Shown: positions 19,048 through 27,452 of the stretch, one piece after another
Position numbering within the stretch: position 1 is the stretch's first letter
Layout: the number at the start of each line of letters is the position of its first letter
DNA from: CAWCFV01 sp963794995
GTDB taxonomy: Bacteria > Actinomycetota > Actinomycetes > JACCUZ01
Direction of reading: 5' to 3'
Length of the DNA: 64,000 bases
NCBI GenBank assembly: GCA_963794995.1
Contig: CAWCFV010000002.1
Location: 1,612,001-1,676,000, forward strand
Made by a program: the position numbers and the translations under genes
The notes under the pieces: model-generated
The model's input: only the letters and a program-made list of their open reading frames with translations
What the model was told of the DNA's origin: nothing
The model's database searches: none

Positions 19048-20490
19048 ATGTCCTTCGGTTCCGCGCCCCTCCTCGTCGCTTCCAACCGCGGACCGCTGTC
19101 CTTCAGCGAGCTCGACGACGGCTCGCTGCAGGCGAGCCGGGGCGGCGGCGGGCTGGTGTCCGGGCTGTCCGGGCTCGCCAGCGACGACGTGGCCTGGGTC
19201 TGCGCCGCGCTGTCCGACGGCGACCGCTCGGCAGCGCGGAAGGCACCGGACGGGTGGCTCGACCGTGACGGCCACGACACCGGCGGCACCGCGGTGCGGA
19301 TGCTGGACATCGATCCGGCGACCTTCCACCGGGCCTACAACTCGGTGGCCAACTCCACGCTGTGGTTCGTCCACCACCTGCTCTACGCCATGCCGACGGC
19401 ACCGGCCTTCGACGCCGGATTCGGCCGCGAGTGGGCGTCCTACGAGACCTACAACCGGGCCTTCGCCGAGGCGCTCGCGAGCGAGGCGGCCGAGGGGGCG
19501 AAGGTCCTCGTGCAGGACTACCACCTGACGCTGCTGCCGCGCCTGCTGCGCGCGCTGCGGCCGGACCTGCGGATCGCGCACTTCTCGCACACCCCGTGGG
19601 CACCGGTCGACTACTTCCGTGTGCTGCCCGCCGCCGTCGCGCGCGACACGCTGCTGGGCATGCTGGGCGCCGACCACGCCGGGTTCCACTCGCGCCGGTG
19701 GGCCGCGGCGTTCGCCGCCTGCTGCGTCGACGTGCTCGGCGCCGAGGCCGACGCCGAGGGGACCTCGGTCACGCACGAGGGCCGGACGACCCGGCTGGGC
19801 GTCCACCCGCTCGGGGTCGACGCCGAGGCGCTGCGCGAGCGGGCGACCGCCCACGACGTCGAGTCGCGGCTGGCGGCTCTGCGCGACAAGCTCGGCGACC
19901 GCAAGGCGATCGTGCGGGTCGACCGCACCGAGCTGAGCAAGAACATCGCCCGCGGCCTGCTCGCCTACCGCGAGCTGCTGCGCCGGTACCCCCGATGGCG
20001 CGGCCGGGTCACCCATCTCGCCTCGGCGTACCCGAGCCGGCACGACCTGCCCGAGTACCGCGAGTACACCGCGCACGTGCAGCGGCTGGCCGCCGAGATC
20101 GAGGACGAGTTCGGCACCGAGGACTGGCGCCCGATCGTGCTCGACGTGACCGACGACTACGCCCGGTCGCTGGCGCTCTACCGGGTCGGTGACGTCCTGC
20201 TCGTCAACCCGGTGCGCGACGGCATGAACCTGGTGGCCAAGGAGGTCCCGCTGCTCTCCGAGAACGGCTGCGTGGTCGTGCTCTCGACCGAGGCGGGCGC
20301 GGCCGACGAGTTCGGGGAGGACGCCCTGCTGGTGAACCCCTTCGACGTCTCCGGCACGGCCGACGCGCTCGACCGCGCGCTCTCGATGGACCCGGGCGAG
20401 CGGTCGGCGCGCACCGCGCGGCTGGCCGAGGTGTCGACCCGGCTGCCGCCGAGCCGCTGGCTGGCCGACCAGGTCAGCGCCCTCGACTGA
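19048..20490 (+). CDS. otsA: Alpha,alpha-trehalose-phosphate synthase (OtsA, GT20)
   Basis: A 480-residue retaining glycosyltransferase that joins UDP- or ADP-glucose to glucose 6-phosphate to make trehalose 6-phosphate. Family marks include the N-terminal SNRGP, the HLLYAMP-like segment, VQDYHLTLLP, SHTPW, the ELSKNI/R-D region (RVDRTELSKNI) and the donor-site motif VNPVRDGMNLVAKE. ATG 19048 is preceded by GGGAAGG; an upstream in-frame ATG lacks a site. The matching phosphatase gene lies convergently just downstream, completing the OtsAB route used for osmotic and desiccation protection and, in actinobacteria, for cell-wall glycolipids. Confidence 0.96.
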   Translation: MSFGSAPLLVASNRGPLSFSELDDGSLQASRGGGGLVSGLSGLASDDVAWVCAALSDGDRSAARKAPDGWLDRDGHDTGGTAVRMLDIDPATFHRAYNSVANSTLWFVHHLLYAMPTAPAFDAGFGREWASYETYNRAFAEALASEAAEGAKVLVQDYHLTLLPRLLRALRPDLRIAHFSHTPWAPVDYFRVLPAAVARDTLLGMLGADHAGFHSRRWAAAFAACCVDVLGAEADAEGTSVTHEGRTTRLGVHPLGVDAEALRERATAHDVESRLAALRDKLGDRKAIVRVDRTELSKNIARGLLAYRELLRRYPRWRGRVTHLASAYPSRHDLPEYREYTAHVQRLAAEIEDEFGTEDWRPIVLDVTDDYARSLALYRVGDVLLVNPVRDGMNLVAKEVPLLSENGCVVVLSTEAGAADEFGEDALLVNPFDVSGTADALDRALSMDPGERSARTARLAEVSTRLPPSRWLADQVSALD

Positions 20491-20534
20491 CCCGGCGGGT
20501 CGGGGCGCTGGCGGCGTCCTCGCGCCCGGGGCCG

Positions 20535-21356
20535 TCAGCCCGCGAGGTGCTCGGCGACCGCGGCGAGCAGCGCGACGACGCCCTCGGGGCCGTCGACGAC
20601 GAGGTCGGCGCGCTCGGCCAGGGCGGTGACCTCGGTGGACCCGCTGCACACCAGCAGCCCCGGCGTGCCCTCGGCCCGCAGCCGGTCGACGGCGTCGAAG
20701 GCGGCGAGGTCCCCCAGGTCGTCGCCGACGAAGACCACGACCGACGGCGACCGCTCGCCCACGAGGCCACGCAGCGCGTCGCCCTTGTCGCCGCCGGCGG
20801 GCCGCAGCTCGAGCACGTAGCGCCCGGGCTCGACGACCAGCCCGGTCTCGTCAGCGAGCGCGCCCAGCGGCGCGCGCAGGGCCTCGAGGACGCCTGCCGG
20901 GTCGGCGGTCCGGCGGGTGTGCACGGCGAGTGCCGCCCCCTTGTCCTCGACGAAGGTGCCCTCGGGGGCGCCGTTCCCGACGAGGACGCCCGGCAGCCGA
21001 CGGCGTACCTCGTCGACCGCGTCGAGGTGGGCGGGCGACGTGACCGCACCGGCCTCCCACCGCTCGAGGCCGTAGTGGCCGAGCACGACCAGCCCCTCGA
21101 CCTCGCTCAGCCGCCCGAGGTCCACCGCGGTGCGGGCCGGCCGGCCGGTCACGACCGCGACCCGCACCCCGTGGCCGGCCAGCCGCGAGAGCACCGCCGG
21201 GACCTCCGGGTGGCCGCGGGCGGCGTCGGGGTCGGGCACGATCGGCGCCAGCGTGCCGTCGAAGTCCAGGCCGAGCAGCGCGGCCGACGGCTCTGCCAGC
21301 AGCCGCGCGAGCCCGGCGCGACCGTCGTCGGTGGCCGGCTCGGGAAGCGCGCTCAT
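20535..21356 (-). CDS. otsB: Trehalose-6-phosphate phosphatase (OtsB)
   Basis: A 273-residue HAD-superfamily phosphatase. Motif I is DFDGTLAP (31-38) with nucleophilic Asp31, motif II is VVTGRP, and motif IV is VGDDLGDLAAF. EDKGAALAVH is the substrate-binding segment typical of OtsB. It removes phosphate from trehalose 6-phosphate made by the convergent otsA product. ATG 21356 has no SD; TACGGT ends 8 nt upstream, so the mRNA may be leaderless. No convincing terminator separates the two genes (only a 5-bp GACCC/GGGTC stem). Confidence 0.95.
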   Translation of the reverse strand: MSALPEPATDDGRAGLARLLAEPSAALLGLDFDGTLAPIVPDPDAARGHPEVPAVLSRLAGHGVRVAVVTGRPARTAVDLGRLSEVEGLVVLGHYGLERWEAGAVTSPAHLDAVDEVRRRLPGVLVGNGAPEGTFVEDKGAALAVHTRRTADPAGVLEALRAPLGALADETGLVVEPGRYVLELRPAGGDKGDALRGLVGERSPSVVVFVGDDLGDLAAFDAVDRLRAEGTPGLLVCSGSTEVTALAERADLVVDGPEGVVALLAAVAEHLAG

Positions 21357-21364
21357 GGCGCACC

Positions 21365-21370
21365 ACCGTA
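21365..21370 (-). promoter_or_regulatory. -10 box for otsB (leaderless)
   Basis: TACGGT on the minus strand, eight bases before the start ATG, no ribosome binding site between. Confidence 0.45.
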
Positions 21371-21381
21371 GGCGCGCGCGC

Positions 21382-22035
21382 TCAGCCGGGATAGGAGTCG
21401 GTGACGACCACGGTGAGCCGGCTCGTCGAGAGGTTGCCGAACCTCGGCCGGATGCGCGGCGCCGTGGGCAGGCTCTCGGCGGCGGCCTGCGCCGCGGCCT
21501 CGGCACCCGGCGGGTAGTAGACGGTGGTCGCGGGCACGACACCGCGGAAGTTGCCGACCGCGGGCACCGTCCAGCCCTGCGTCCGCAGCCGGGCCGCGAC
21601 CTGGCCGGCGAGCCCGGCCCGGCGGGTCTGGTTGAGCACGACCACCTCGACGTCCCGGCCGGCGGGCGTGGCGGGTGCGGGAGTCGTCGACCGCTCCGGG
21701 GCAGTGCTCGCCGAGGGCTTCGGGCTGCTGGCCGGTGCGGACGAGGCAGTCGAGGCGGACGAGACGGACGAGGCGGACGGCGTCGAGCTGGTCGAGGGCG
21801 AGCTGCTCGACGGCGGGCGGCGCAGCGCTTCTCGGCTCGTGTCGGTGGTGGAGGCGACCGCGCCCGGCTGGGCGGGCGACTCGCCGCGCCAGACCGCCAG
21901 CGAGGTGATGAGCGAGGCCACCGCGAGGACGGCCAGCAGCGAGGGCACGACGGCCGCTGCGGGGTTGCGTCCGCTGCGGTGCGCGCCGCGCCGGGCGCGG
22001 GGCGCCGGTGCCGCGGGGGGTGTGGGTGGGCTCAT
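21382..22035 (-). CDS. LytR C-terminal domain protein, membrane-anchored
   Basis: A 217-residue protein: a short Pro/Arg-rich cytoplasmic N-terminus, one membrane helix (about 27-48, VVPSLLAVLAVASLITSLAV), a long Ser/Thr/Pro/Ala linker (about 60-125) and a LytR_C domain (VEVVVLNQTRRAGLA... to the end). That domain accompanies or stands apart from LCP cell-wall ligases and faces outside. The linker is typical of a spacer crossing the peptidoglycan. Located after the DUF3263 gene on the same strand, an arrangement common in actinobacteria. Confidence 0.87.
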   Translation of the reverse strand: MSPPTPPAAPAPRARRGAHRSGRNPAAAVVPSLLAVLAVASLITSLAVWRGESPAQPGAVASTTDTSREALRRPPSSSSPSTSSTPSASSVSSASTASSAPASSPKPSASTAPERSTTPAPATPAGRDVEVVVLNQTRRAGLAGQVAARLRTQGWTVPAVGNFRGVVPATTVYYPPGAEAAAQAAAESLPTAPRIRPRFGNLSTSRLTVVVTDSYPG

Positions 22036-22090
22036 GACGGGCTCCGACCCCGGCTCGGCTCCCAGGGGGAGCGCGGAGCGCGGGTCGCGG

Positions 22091-22387
22091 TCAGACCTCG
22101 ATGCCCAGCCGGCGGGCCGATCGGGCGCGCTGGCGGGCCGAGCGCAGGCGGCGCAGCCGCTTGACGAGCATCGGGTCGACGGCGAGGGCCTCGGGACGGT
22201 CGATCAGGGCGTTGAGCACCTGGTAGTAGCGGGTGGCCGACATGTCGAACAGGTCGCGGATCGCCTGCTCCTTGGCGCCGGCGTACTTCCACCACTGGCG
22301 CTCGAAGGCGAGGATCTGCTGGTCGCGGTCGCCGAGCTGCTCACCGGCACCGGCGTCGGTGGGCCGGAAGGCGTTGGCGGCGTCCAT
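22091..22387 (-). CDS. DUF3263 family protein
   Basis: A 98-residue actinobacteria-specific protein of unknown function. Recognised by ILAFERQWWKYAGAKEQAIR followed by the helix-turn-helix-like FDMSATRYYQVLNALIDRP, which suggests DNA binding. The C-terminus is strongly basic. I start it at ATG 22387, just after GAGGAG, rather than at an in-frame ATG at 22450, because the latter overlaps the -10 box of the likely promoter. Usually found beside a LytR_C-domain gene, as here. Confidence 0.85.
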   Translation of the reverse strand: MDAANAFRPTDAGAGEQLGDRDQQILAFERQWWKYAGAKEQAIRDLFDMSATRYYQVLNALIDRPEALAVDPMLVKRLRRLRSARQRARSARRLGIEV

Positions 22388-22448
22388 AACTCTCCTCGTG
22401 ACCAGGTCGGCACGCTGCAGACCGCCCCCTGCCGGGTCGGTCGCGCTC

Positions 22449-22480
22449 ATCGTACGGGGCGAATGACAGCCGTGTCATTC
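22449..22480 (-). promoter_or_regulatory. DUF3263 promoter with palindromic operator
   Basis: On the minus strand ATGACA (22473-22478) and TACGAT (22449-22454) are separated by 18 nt, a good sigma-A-type promoter. The -35 is embedded in a perfect 8-bp inverted repeat GAATGACA/TGTCATTC with a 4-nt centre (22461-22480), so a repressor could act here. The palindrome also overlaps the stop of the upstream nucleotidyltransferase gene. Confidence 0.55.
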
Positions 22481-23300
22481 ACCCCGCCGACGTGTCCGCC
22501 AGGGGCTGCAGCGTGACCCCGGCGCCGCGCACGGCGTCCACCAGGCGCTCGCCGGGCTCCACGCGCTCCCCCGACCAGACCACCGAGCGCACCACCTCAC
22601 CCTCGACCTGCGCGCCCGGCTCGATCACCGAGCGGCCGCCGCTGTCCAGCAGGTTGGCCCGCAGGTAGTCGGCGGGGGTCCCGCAGTCCACGGCCTCGAG
22701 GTCGTCCCGGAGTGCCAGGTCGAGCCGGCCGGCCGCGTGCAGCGCGCGCCACGACACCTCGTAGAGGCCGGACGGGCGGGGCGCGAGGTCGCGGACCGAC
22801 CACCAGGGCAGCACCGCGGTCCCGACGTAGCGGTGCCCGTCGAGGACGCCCTCCGTGCCGCCGGGGACGCAGAGGAGGCGGGGCCGGTCGCCGTCCCAGC
22901 CCGCCAGCAGGTCCCCCGCGACGTCCGGGTCGGGGTAGTAGGCGTCGGCGTTGGTCAGCAGCACCGCGGACCCGTCGACCCAGCCGCGCAGGTTGCCCAC
23001 CGCCCCGGCCGTCCCCAGCGCCGCAGGGTGCTCGACCTCGACGTGCACCGGTCGGCCGGCCAGGGCCGCCCGGACCTGGGCGGCGTGGTGGTGGGCGTTG
23101 ACGGCGACGCGGCCCACGTGCGGCACCACCCGGTCCAGTGCGAGGTCGAGCAGGCTGCGGCCCCCGACGGTGCACAGGGCCTTGGGGCGTACGTCGGTCA
23201 GTGGGCGCAGCCGGGTGCCCGCGCCGGCGGCGAGGACCACGCCGACGACGTCGGGCGCCGCTCCGCCGCGTGCTTCCCCCGGGTCGACCACGCGCGCCAC
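22479..23300 (-). CDS. NDP-sugar nucleotidyltransferase
   Basis: A 273-residue sugar-1-phosphate nucleotidyltransferase (GlmU/ManC/RmlA-like). The signature VLAAGAGTRLRPLTDVRPKA gives the nucleotide loop and catalytic Lys, and VLLTNADAYYPDPDVAGDLL carries a metal-binding Asp. The C-terminus has a short beta-helix-like element (GGRSVIEPGAQVEGEVVRSVVW) but no full acyltransferase domain. It should make an NDP-sugar for cell-wall glycans; the sugar is not evident. The start is uncertain; GTG 23300 is used because further upstream the frame loses conservation and the divergent pirin gene begins at 23379. Confidence 0.85.
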   Translation of the reverse strand: MARVVDPGEARGGAAPDVVGVVLAAGAGTRLRPLTDVRPKALCTVGGRSLLDLALDRVVPHVGRVAVNAHHHAAQVRAALAGRPVHVEVEHPAALGTAGAVGNLRGWVDGSAVLLTNADAYYPDPDVAGDLLAGWDGDRPRLLCVPGGTEGVLDGHRYVGTAVLPWWSVRDLAPRPSGLYEVSWRALHAAGRLDLALRDDLEAVDCGTPADYLRANLLDSGGRSVIEPGAQVEGEVVRSVVWSGERVEPGERLVDAVRGAGVTLQPLADTSAG

Positions 23301-23378
23301 GCTCTCACCGGAGGGCCGGCCCGGCGGTGCCGGGGTGTCCGCGGAATCCCGGCCGGCCCGTCGAGCGTTGGGGAGGAC

Positions 23379-24347
23379 ATGCCAGCCGTCACCGTCGAAG
23401 ACGTCCTCGCCCTGCCGCGTGTGCCCGCCCCGGCGCTGTCCGCCACCGAGCGGCCGGTCCGCTCGGTCACCACCTCCCCGCGCGGGTTCGAGGGGGAGGG
23501 CTTCCCGGTGCGCCGCGCCTTCGCCGGGGTCGACCTCGCCGACCTCGACCCGTTCGTGCACCTGGACCAGATGGGCGAGGTCGAGTACGCGCCCGGCGAG
23601 CCCAAGGGCACGCCCTGGCACCCGCACCGCGGCTTCGAGACCGTCACGTACATGATCGACGGCGAGATGGCCCACCAGGACTCCCAGGGCGGCGGCGGCC
23701 TGATCACCAACGGCGACACCCAGTGGATGACCGCCGGCTCCGGGATCCTGCACATCGAGACCCCGCCCGAGGCGCTCGTGATGAGCGGCGGGCTGTTCCA
23801 CGGCTTCCAGCTCTGGGTGAACCTTCCCCGCGAGCGCAAGTGGGCCGAGCCCCGCTACCAGGACATCCGCGGCGCCAAGGTCGGTTTGCTCGCCTCCCAG
23901 GACGGCGGCGCCCTGGTCCGGGTGATCGCCGGCGGCCTGCCGGGTGCCGACGTCGTCGGGCCGGGCTCGACGTACACCCCGATCACCCTCACCCACGCCA
24001 CGCTGCAGCCGGGCGCCTCGCTGACCCTGCCCTGGGAGCGCGACTACAACGCGCTGGTCTACGCGCTCGCCGGTGCCGGCACTGTCGGCCCGGCGGCACA
24101 GCCGCTGCGGGCCGGACAGCTGGCGCTGCTCGGCACCGGCGACACCGTGACGGTGCGCGCCGACGCGACGCAGGAGTCGCGCAGCCCCGAGCTCGAGGTC
24201 CTCGTGCTCGGCGGGCGCCCGATCCGCGAGCCGGTGGCCTGGTCGGGCCCGTTCGTCATGAACGACCAGCGCGAGCTCAGGCAGGCCTTCGAGGACTTCC
24301 AGGCCGGCAAGCTGGGCACCATCCCCGCCCAGCACCCCGGCACCTAG
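23379..24347 (+). CDS. Pirin family protein
   Basis: A 322-residue bicupin. The N-terminal cupin has the pirin metal site: WHPHRGFETVTY (two His), later HQDSQGG and the HIETPPE Glu. TAGSGILHIE and FQLWVNLP are diagnostic. Bacterial pirins act as quercetinases or as redox-linked regulators; which applies here is unknown. ATG 23379 follows GGGAGG. Transcribed divergently from the nucleotidyltransferase gene across a 78-bp gap. Confidence 0.93.
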   Translation: MPAVTVEDVLALPRVPAPALSATERPVRSVTTSPRGFEGEGFPVRRAFAGVDLADLDPFVHLDQMGEVEYAPGEPKGTPWHPHRGFETVTYMIDGEMAHQDSQGGGGLITNGDTQWMTAGSGILHIETPPEALVMSGGLFHGFQLWVNLPRERKWAEPRYQDIRGAKVGLLASQDGGALVRVIAGGLPGADVVGPGSTYTPITLTHATLQPGASLTLPWERDYNALVYALAGAGTVGPAAQPLRAGQLALLGTGDTVTVRADATQESRSPELEVLVLGGRPIREPVAWSGPFVMNDQRELRQAFEDFQAGKLGTIPAQHPGT

Positions 24348-24389
24348 CCGCAACGACCGCCCCGCCGCCTCCCCCGGCAGCCGTCAGTT

Positions 24390-24848
24390 CTAGGGGCGTT
24401 CGTCGGCGCCGTAGCGGTCGGCGATGGCCACCACGTGGCGGGGCAGCCGGCCGGAGAGCACGTCCTGCAGGGTGACGTCCTCGAGGACGTGCCGCAGCGA
24501 GCCCCGGACCGCGATCCACACCGTGCGCAGCGCCTCGGTGGGGCCGTCGTACGCCAGTGAGGCCGGGCTGGTGTCCCGGACGGTGGCCAGCGGGCCCTCC
24601 ACCGCACGGATCACGTCGGCGATCGCGATCTCGGACGCGGGCCGGGCCAGCAGGTAGCCGCCGTCGGGACCCCGCCGGCTGACGAGGAGCTTGTGCTGCT
24701 TGAGCTGGCGCAGGATCTCGAGCAGGAACTTCAGCGGGATCTGCTGCGCGGTGGCGAGGTGCTCCGCCTTGACCGGCTCGGCCCTGCCGTCGGCGGCCAG
24801 CTGGACGAGTGCGCGCACCGCGTAGTCGACCCTCGCTGTCACCCGCAT
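24390..24848 (-). CDS. Rrf2 family transcriptional regulator
   Basis: A 152-residue winged-helix regulator. The N-terminal RVTARVDYAVRALVQLA and the recognition region IPLKFLLEILRQLKQHKLLVSRRGPDGGYLLARP are typical of Rrf2/IscR/NsrR. The three-cysteine cluster that binds Fe-S in IscR, NsrR and RsrR is absent: no Cys is present at all. It therefore probably senses something other than an Fe-S cluster. It lies 180 bp downstream of the paa operon on the same strand, behind a hairpin; a role in paa control is possible but not shown. Confidence 0.92.
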   Translation of the reverse strand: MRVTARVDYAVRALVQLAADGRAEPVKAEHLATAQQIPLKFLLEILRQLKQHKLLVSRRGPDGGYLLARPASEIAIADVIRAVEGPLATVRDTSPASLAYDGPTEALRTVWIAVRGSLRHVLEDVTLQDVLSGRLPRHVVAIADRYGADERP

Positions 24849-24988
24849 GGGCCCATGCTCCCAGCACCCGGCCACCGGTCGTGCATCCGGACCCGGACGG
24901 CGGACGGAAGGTTCTGCATGCCGATCCGACGGACGACGATCACGGCCAGCCCCCGCCCCGAGCCGAGCCCCCCGCCCGGCGACCAGCA

Positions 24989-25019
24989 GGCACCGGCACC
25001 CGGCCCGCAGCCCGGTGCC
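24989..25019 (-). terminator. paa operon terminator
   Basis: GGCACCGG/CCGGTGCC, an 8-bp perfect stem with a 15-nt loop, immediately past the paaE stop. Confidence 0.5.
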
Positions 25020-25027
25020 GGCAGCGC

Positions 25028-26149
25028 TCAGGCGTCGAAGTCGAGCTCGACGTCGTCGGAGACCGGCACCGACTGACAGGCCAGCACGAAGCCGGCCCGG
25101 GTCTCCTCGGGGTCGAGGGCGTAGTTGCGTGCCATCGACACCTCGCCCGAGACGACCTTGGCCCGGCAGGTGCCGCACACGCCGCCCTTGCAGGCGTAGG
25201 GCGCGTCGGCGCGGACCGCGAGGACGGCGTCGAGGATGCGCTCGCCCGTACGAGGCACGGCAACCGTCGACGCGCGACCGTCGAGGGTGACCACCACGCT
25301 GCTCGTCCCGGCCGCGCGGACCTGCTCGGGCGTGACGGACTCGCGCGGCGCCTCGCCCTCGACGTGGAACAGCTCGGTGTGCACGTGCGCCGGGTCGACA
25401 CCGAGCTCGGCCAGCAGCTCGCCGGCGCCCTGCACCATGGCGAACGGGCCGCACAGGAACCACTCGTCGACCGTCTCCGGCGGGACCAGCGCGGCCAGCA
25501 GCCGGCGCAGCCTCGGCGGGTCGAGGCGCCCGCTGAGCAGCTCGGCCTCCTGCGGCTCACGGGAGAGCACGTGCACGAGGCGGAACCGCTCGGCGAAGCG
25601 GTCCTTGAGGTCGGCGAGCTCCTCGAGGAACATCACCGAGCCCGCGGTGCGGTTGCCGTAGACGAGCGACACGGTGCTCCGCGGCTCGACCTCGAGCGCG
25701 GTCGCGACGATGGACAGCACCGGCGTGATGCCGCTGCCGGCGGCGACGGCGGCGTAGTGCCGTGCCTGGGCCGGGTCCAGCCGCGGGCTGAAGCGCCCGG
25801 TCGGGGTCATCACCTCGACCTCGTCGCCGGCCTGCAGGGTCGACGTCGCGTGGGTGGAGAACGCGCCGCCCTCGAGACGCTTGACGCCGATGCGCAGCCG
25901 CCCCTCGGTCGCGGCTGCGCAGATCGAGTAGTTGCGCCGGACCTCCTCCCCGTCGACGACGGTGCGCAGGGTGAGGTGCTGCCCCGGCTCGAAGGCGTAG
26001 AGCGCGCGCAGGTCGTCGGGCACGGCGAAGGTGATGGCGACGGCGTCGTCGGTCAGCGGCTCGACCGACGCGACCCGCAGGACGTGGAACGTGCCGTGAC
26101 GCCTGCCGGTGTCGACGACCGTCGCGGTCGCCTCGGTCCCTGTGGTCAC
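25028..26149 (-). CDS. paaE: Phenylacetyl-CoA epoxidase reductase subunit PaaE
   Basis: A 373-residue electron-transfer protein that passes electrons from NADPH via FAD and a [2Fe-2S] centre to the PaaA di-iron site. The FAD/NAD-binding reductase half has RRNYSIC, GSGITPVLSI and FLCGPFAMV. The C-terminal plant-type ferredoxin domain has CKGGVCGTC and a distal Cys in LACQ. GTG 26149 overlaps the paaD stop (TAGTG). Last gene of paaABCDE. Confidence 0.96.
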   Translation of the reverse strand: MTTGTEATATVVDTGRRHGTFHVLRVASVEPLTDDAVAITFAVPDDLRALYAFEPGQHLTLRTVVDGEEVRRNYSICAAATEGRLRIGVKRLEGGAFSTHATSTLQAGDEVEVMTPTGRFSPRLDPAQARHYAAVAAGSGITPVLSIVATALEVEPRSTVSLVYGNRTAGSVMFLEELADLKDRFAERFRLVHVLSREPQEAELLSGRLDPPRLRRLLAALVPPETVDEWFLCGPFAMVQGAGELLAELGVDPAHVHTELFHVEGEAPRESVTPEQVRAAGTSSVVVTLDGRASTVAVPRTGERILDAVLAVRADAPYACKGGVCGTCRAKVVSGEVSMARNYALDPEETRAGFVLACQSVPVSDDVELDFDA

Positions 26150-26679
26150 TAGATCGCCTTGAAGTGGTCGAACGGCTCACGGCACTCGTCGCACACCCAC
26201 AGCGACTTGCAGGCGGTGGACCCGAATCGGCTGCTCTCCCTGGTCCGCGGGCTGCCGCACTGCGGGCAGCGCACCGACAGCGACAGCGCCACCGGGCCGG
26301 ACCCGCGCACGGCCGGCGGCGCGATGCCGTACTCGGACAGGGCCCGGCGCCCCGCCTCCGTCATCCAGTCGGTGGTCCAGGCCGGCGCGAGCACGGTGCG
26401 GACCTCCACCTGCTCGACACCGATCTCGCGGACCGCCCGCTCGACGTCGTCGCGGATCACGTCCATGGCCGGGCAGCCGGAGTAGGTCGGCGTGACGGTG
26501 ACCACGGCCGAGCCGTCGTCACGGACCTCGACGTCGCGCAGCACGCCGAGGTCGGCGAGGGACAGCACCGGAACCTCGGGGTCCATCACCGCGCCCGCCG
26601 CCGCCCACACCGCAGACCTGTCAGCCGCTGGCGCCGGTATACCGGCGCCTGCGGCTGACACGTTGCGGGAGGGGGTCAC
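26149..26679 (-). CDS. paaD: Phenylacetyl-CoA epoxidase assembly protein PaaD
   Basis: A 176-residue MIP18/DUF59-domain protein thought to mature the metal centres of the PaaABCE epoxidase. The core is VMDPEVPVLSLADLGVLRDV with the conserved DPE and the Cys in TYSGCPAMD. A C-terminal zinc ribbon has CPQCGS and CDEC. GTG 26679 forms a GTGA overlap with paaC. The first 20 or so residues (VSAAGAGIPAPAAD) are an unusual extension encoded by a 42-bp palindrome. The conserved domain begins only after it. Confidence 0.93.
   Translation of the reverse strand: MTPSRNVSAAGAGIPAPAADRSAVWAAAGAVMDPEVPVLSLADLGVLRDVEVRDDGSAVVTVTPTYSGCPAMDVIRDDVERAVREIGVEQVEVRTVLAPAWTTDWMTEAGRRALSEYGIAPPAVRGSGPVALSLSVRCPQCGSPRTRESSRFGSTACKSLWVCDECREPFDHFKAI
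26619..26660. repeat. 42-bp near-perfect palindrome within paaD
   Basis: Twenty of 21 base pairs match (one T:T mismatch at 26629/26650). Arms are TGTCAGCCGC-T-GGCGCCGGTA and its complement, with no spacer. It is 14 codons long, in frame and without stops, and lies in the non-conserved N-terminal extension. It looks like a small palindromic element tolerated inside the gene. Confidence 0.8.
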
Positions 26680-27452
26680 CAGGACGCTCCGGGGTGGGCG
26701 CGGTGCAGGCTCTGCATCTCGGCCAGCAGGTAGCCCATGGCCTCGGTGTGCACGCCGCGGCGGCCCCCGCCGGGCGGTGTGCGCAGGCCCTCGGGCCGGC
26801 GCAGCGTGGCCTCGGCGAGCACCTGGTCGACGTACGCGTCCCAGCCGCCCCTCAGCGCGGCGGAGTCGACGGCCACGCCGTCGGCGACCAGCGACTGCTC
26901 CACCTCGTCGGTCGCGAACAGCTCGTCGACGTACGGCCACACCCGCTCGACGCCGGCCTGCATCCGACGGTGCGACTCGTCGGTGCCGTCGCCGAGGCGG
27001 AGCACCCACTGGGTCGCATGGTCGCGGTGGTAGTCGACCTCCTTGACCGCCTTCCCGGCGACGGCGGCCAGCAGGTCGTCGGTGCTGCCCACGAGCTGCC
27101 GGTGCAGCGCGAGCTGGTAGGTGGAGAAGAACAGCTGCCGGGCCATCGAGACCGCGAAGTCGGCGTTCGGCAGCTCGACGAGGTGCACGTTGCAGAACTC
27201 GCGCTCGTCGCGCAGGTACGCCAGGTCGTCCTCGGAGCGCCCGGCGCCCTCGACCTCGCCGGCGTAGGTCAGCAGCAGCCGCGCCTGGCCGAGCAGGTCG
27301 AGACCGATGTTGCCGAGCGCGACGTCCTCCTCGAGCTGCGGCGCGCGGGTCACCCACTCCGCCAGCCGGTGGGACAGCACGAGTGCGTCGTCGCCCAGCC
27401 GCAGGGCGTACGTCGCGACGGCGGGGCGCGTGTCGAGGCTCGCGGGGCTCAC
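26676..27452 (-). CDS. paaC: Phenylacetyl-CoA epoxidase structural subunit PaaC
   Basis: A 258-residue ferritin-like four-helix subunit that pairs with catalytic PaaA but lacks a full di-iron site. Recognised by YALRLGDDALVLSHRLAEW, the segment around EDVALGNIGLDLLGQAR, and KEVDYHRDHATQWVLRLGDGT. GTG 27452 lies in a GTGA overlap with paaB, and its stop overlaps paaD. Confidence 0.95.
   Translation of the reverse strand: MSPASLDTRPAVATYALRLGDDALVLSHRLAEWVTRAPQLEEDVALGNIGLDLLGQARLLLTYAGEVEGAGRSEDDLAYLRDEREFCNVHLVELPNADFAVSMARQLFFSTYQLALHRQLVGSTDDLLAAVAGKAVKEVDYHRDHATQWVLRLGDGTDESHRRMQAGVERVWPYVDELFATDEVEQSLVADGVAVDSAALRGGWDAYVDQVLAEATLRRPEGLRTPPGGGRRGVHTEAMGYLLAEMQSLHRAHPGASW

Noticed and set aside
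20489..20501. Terminator between convergent otsA and otsB
   Set aside because: Only a 5-bp GACCC/GGGTC stem with a 3-nt loop, too weak to call.
22388..22450. Start of the DUF3263 protein at ATG 22450
   Set aside because: That ATG overlaps the TACGAT -10 box and has no SD, while ATG 22387 has GAGGAG just upstream.
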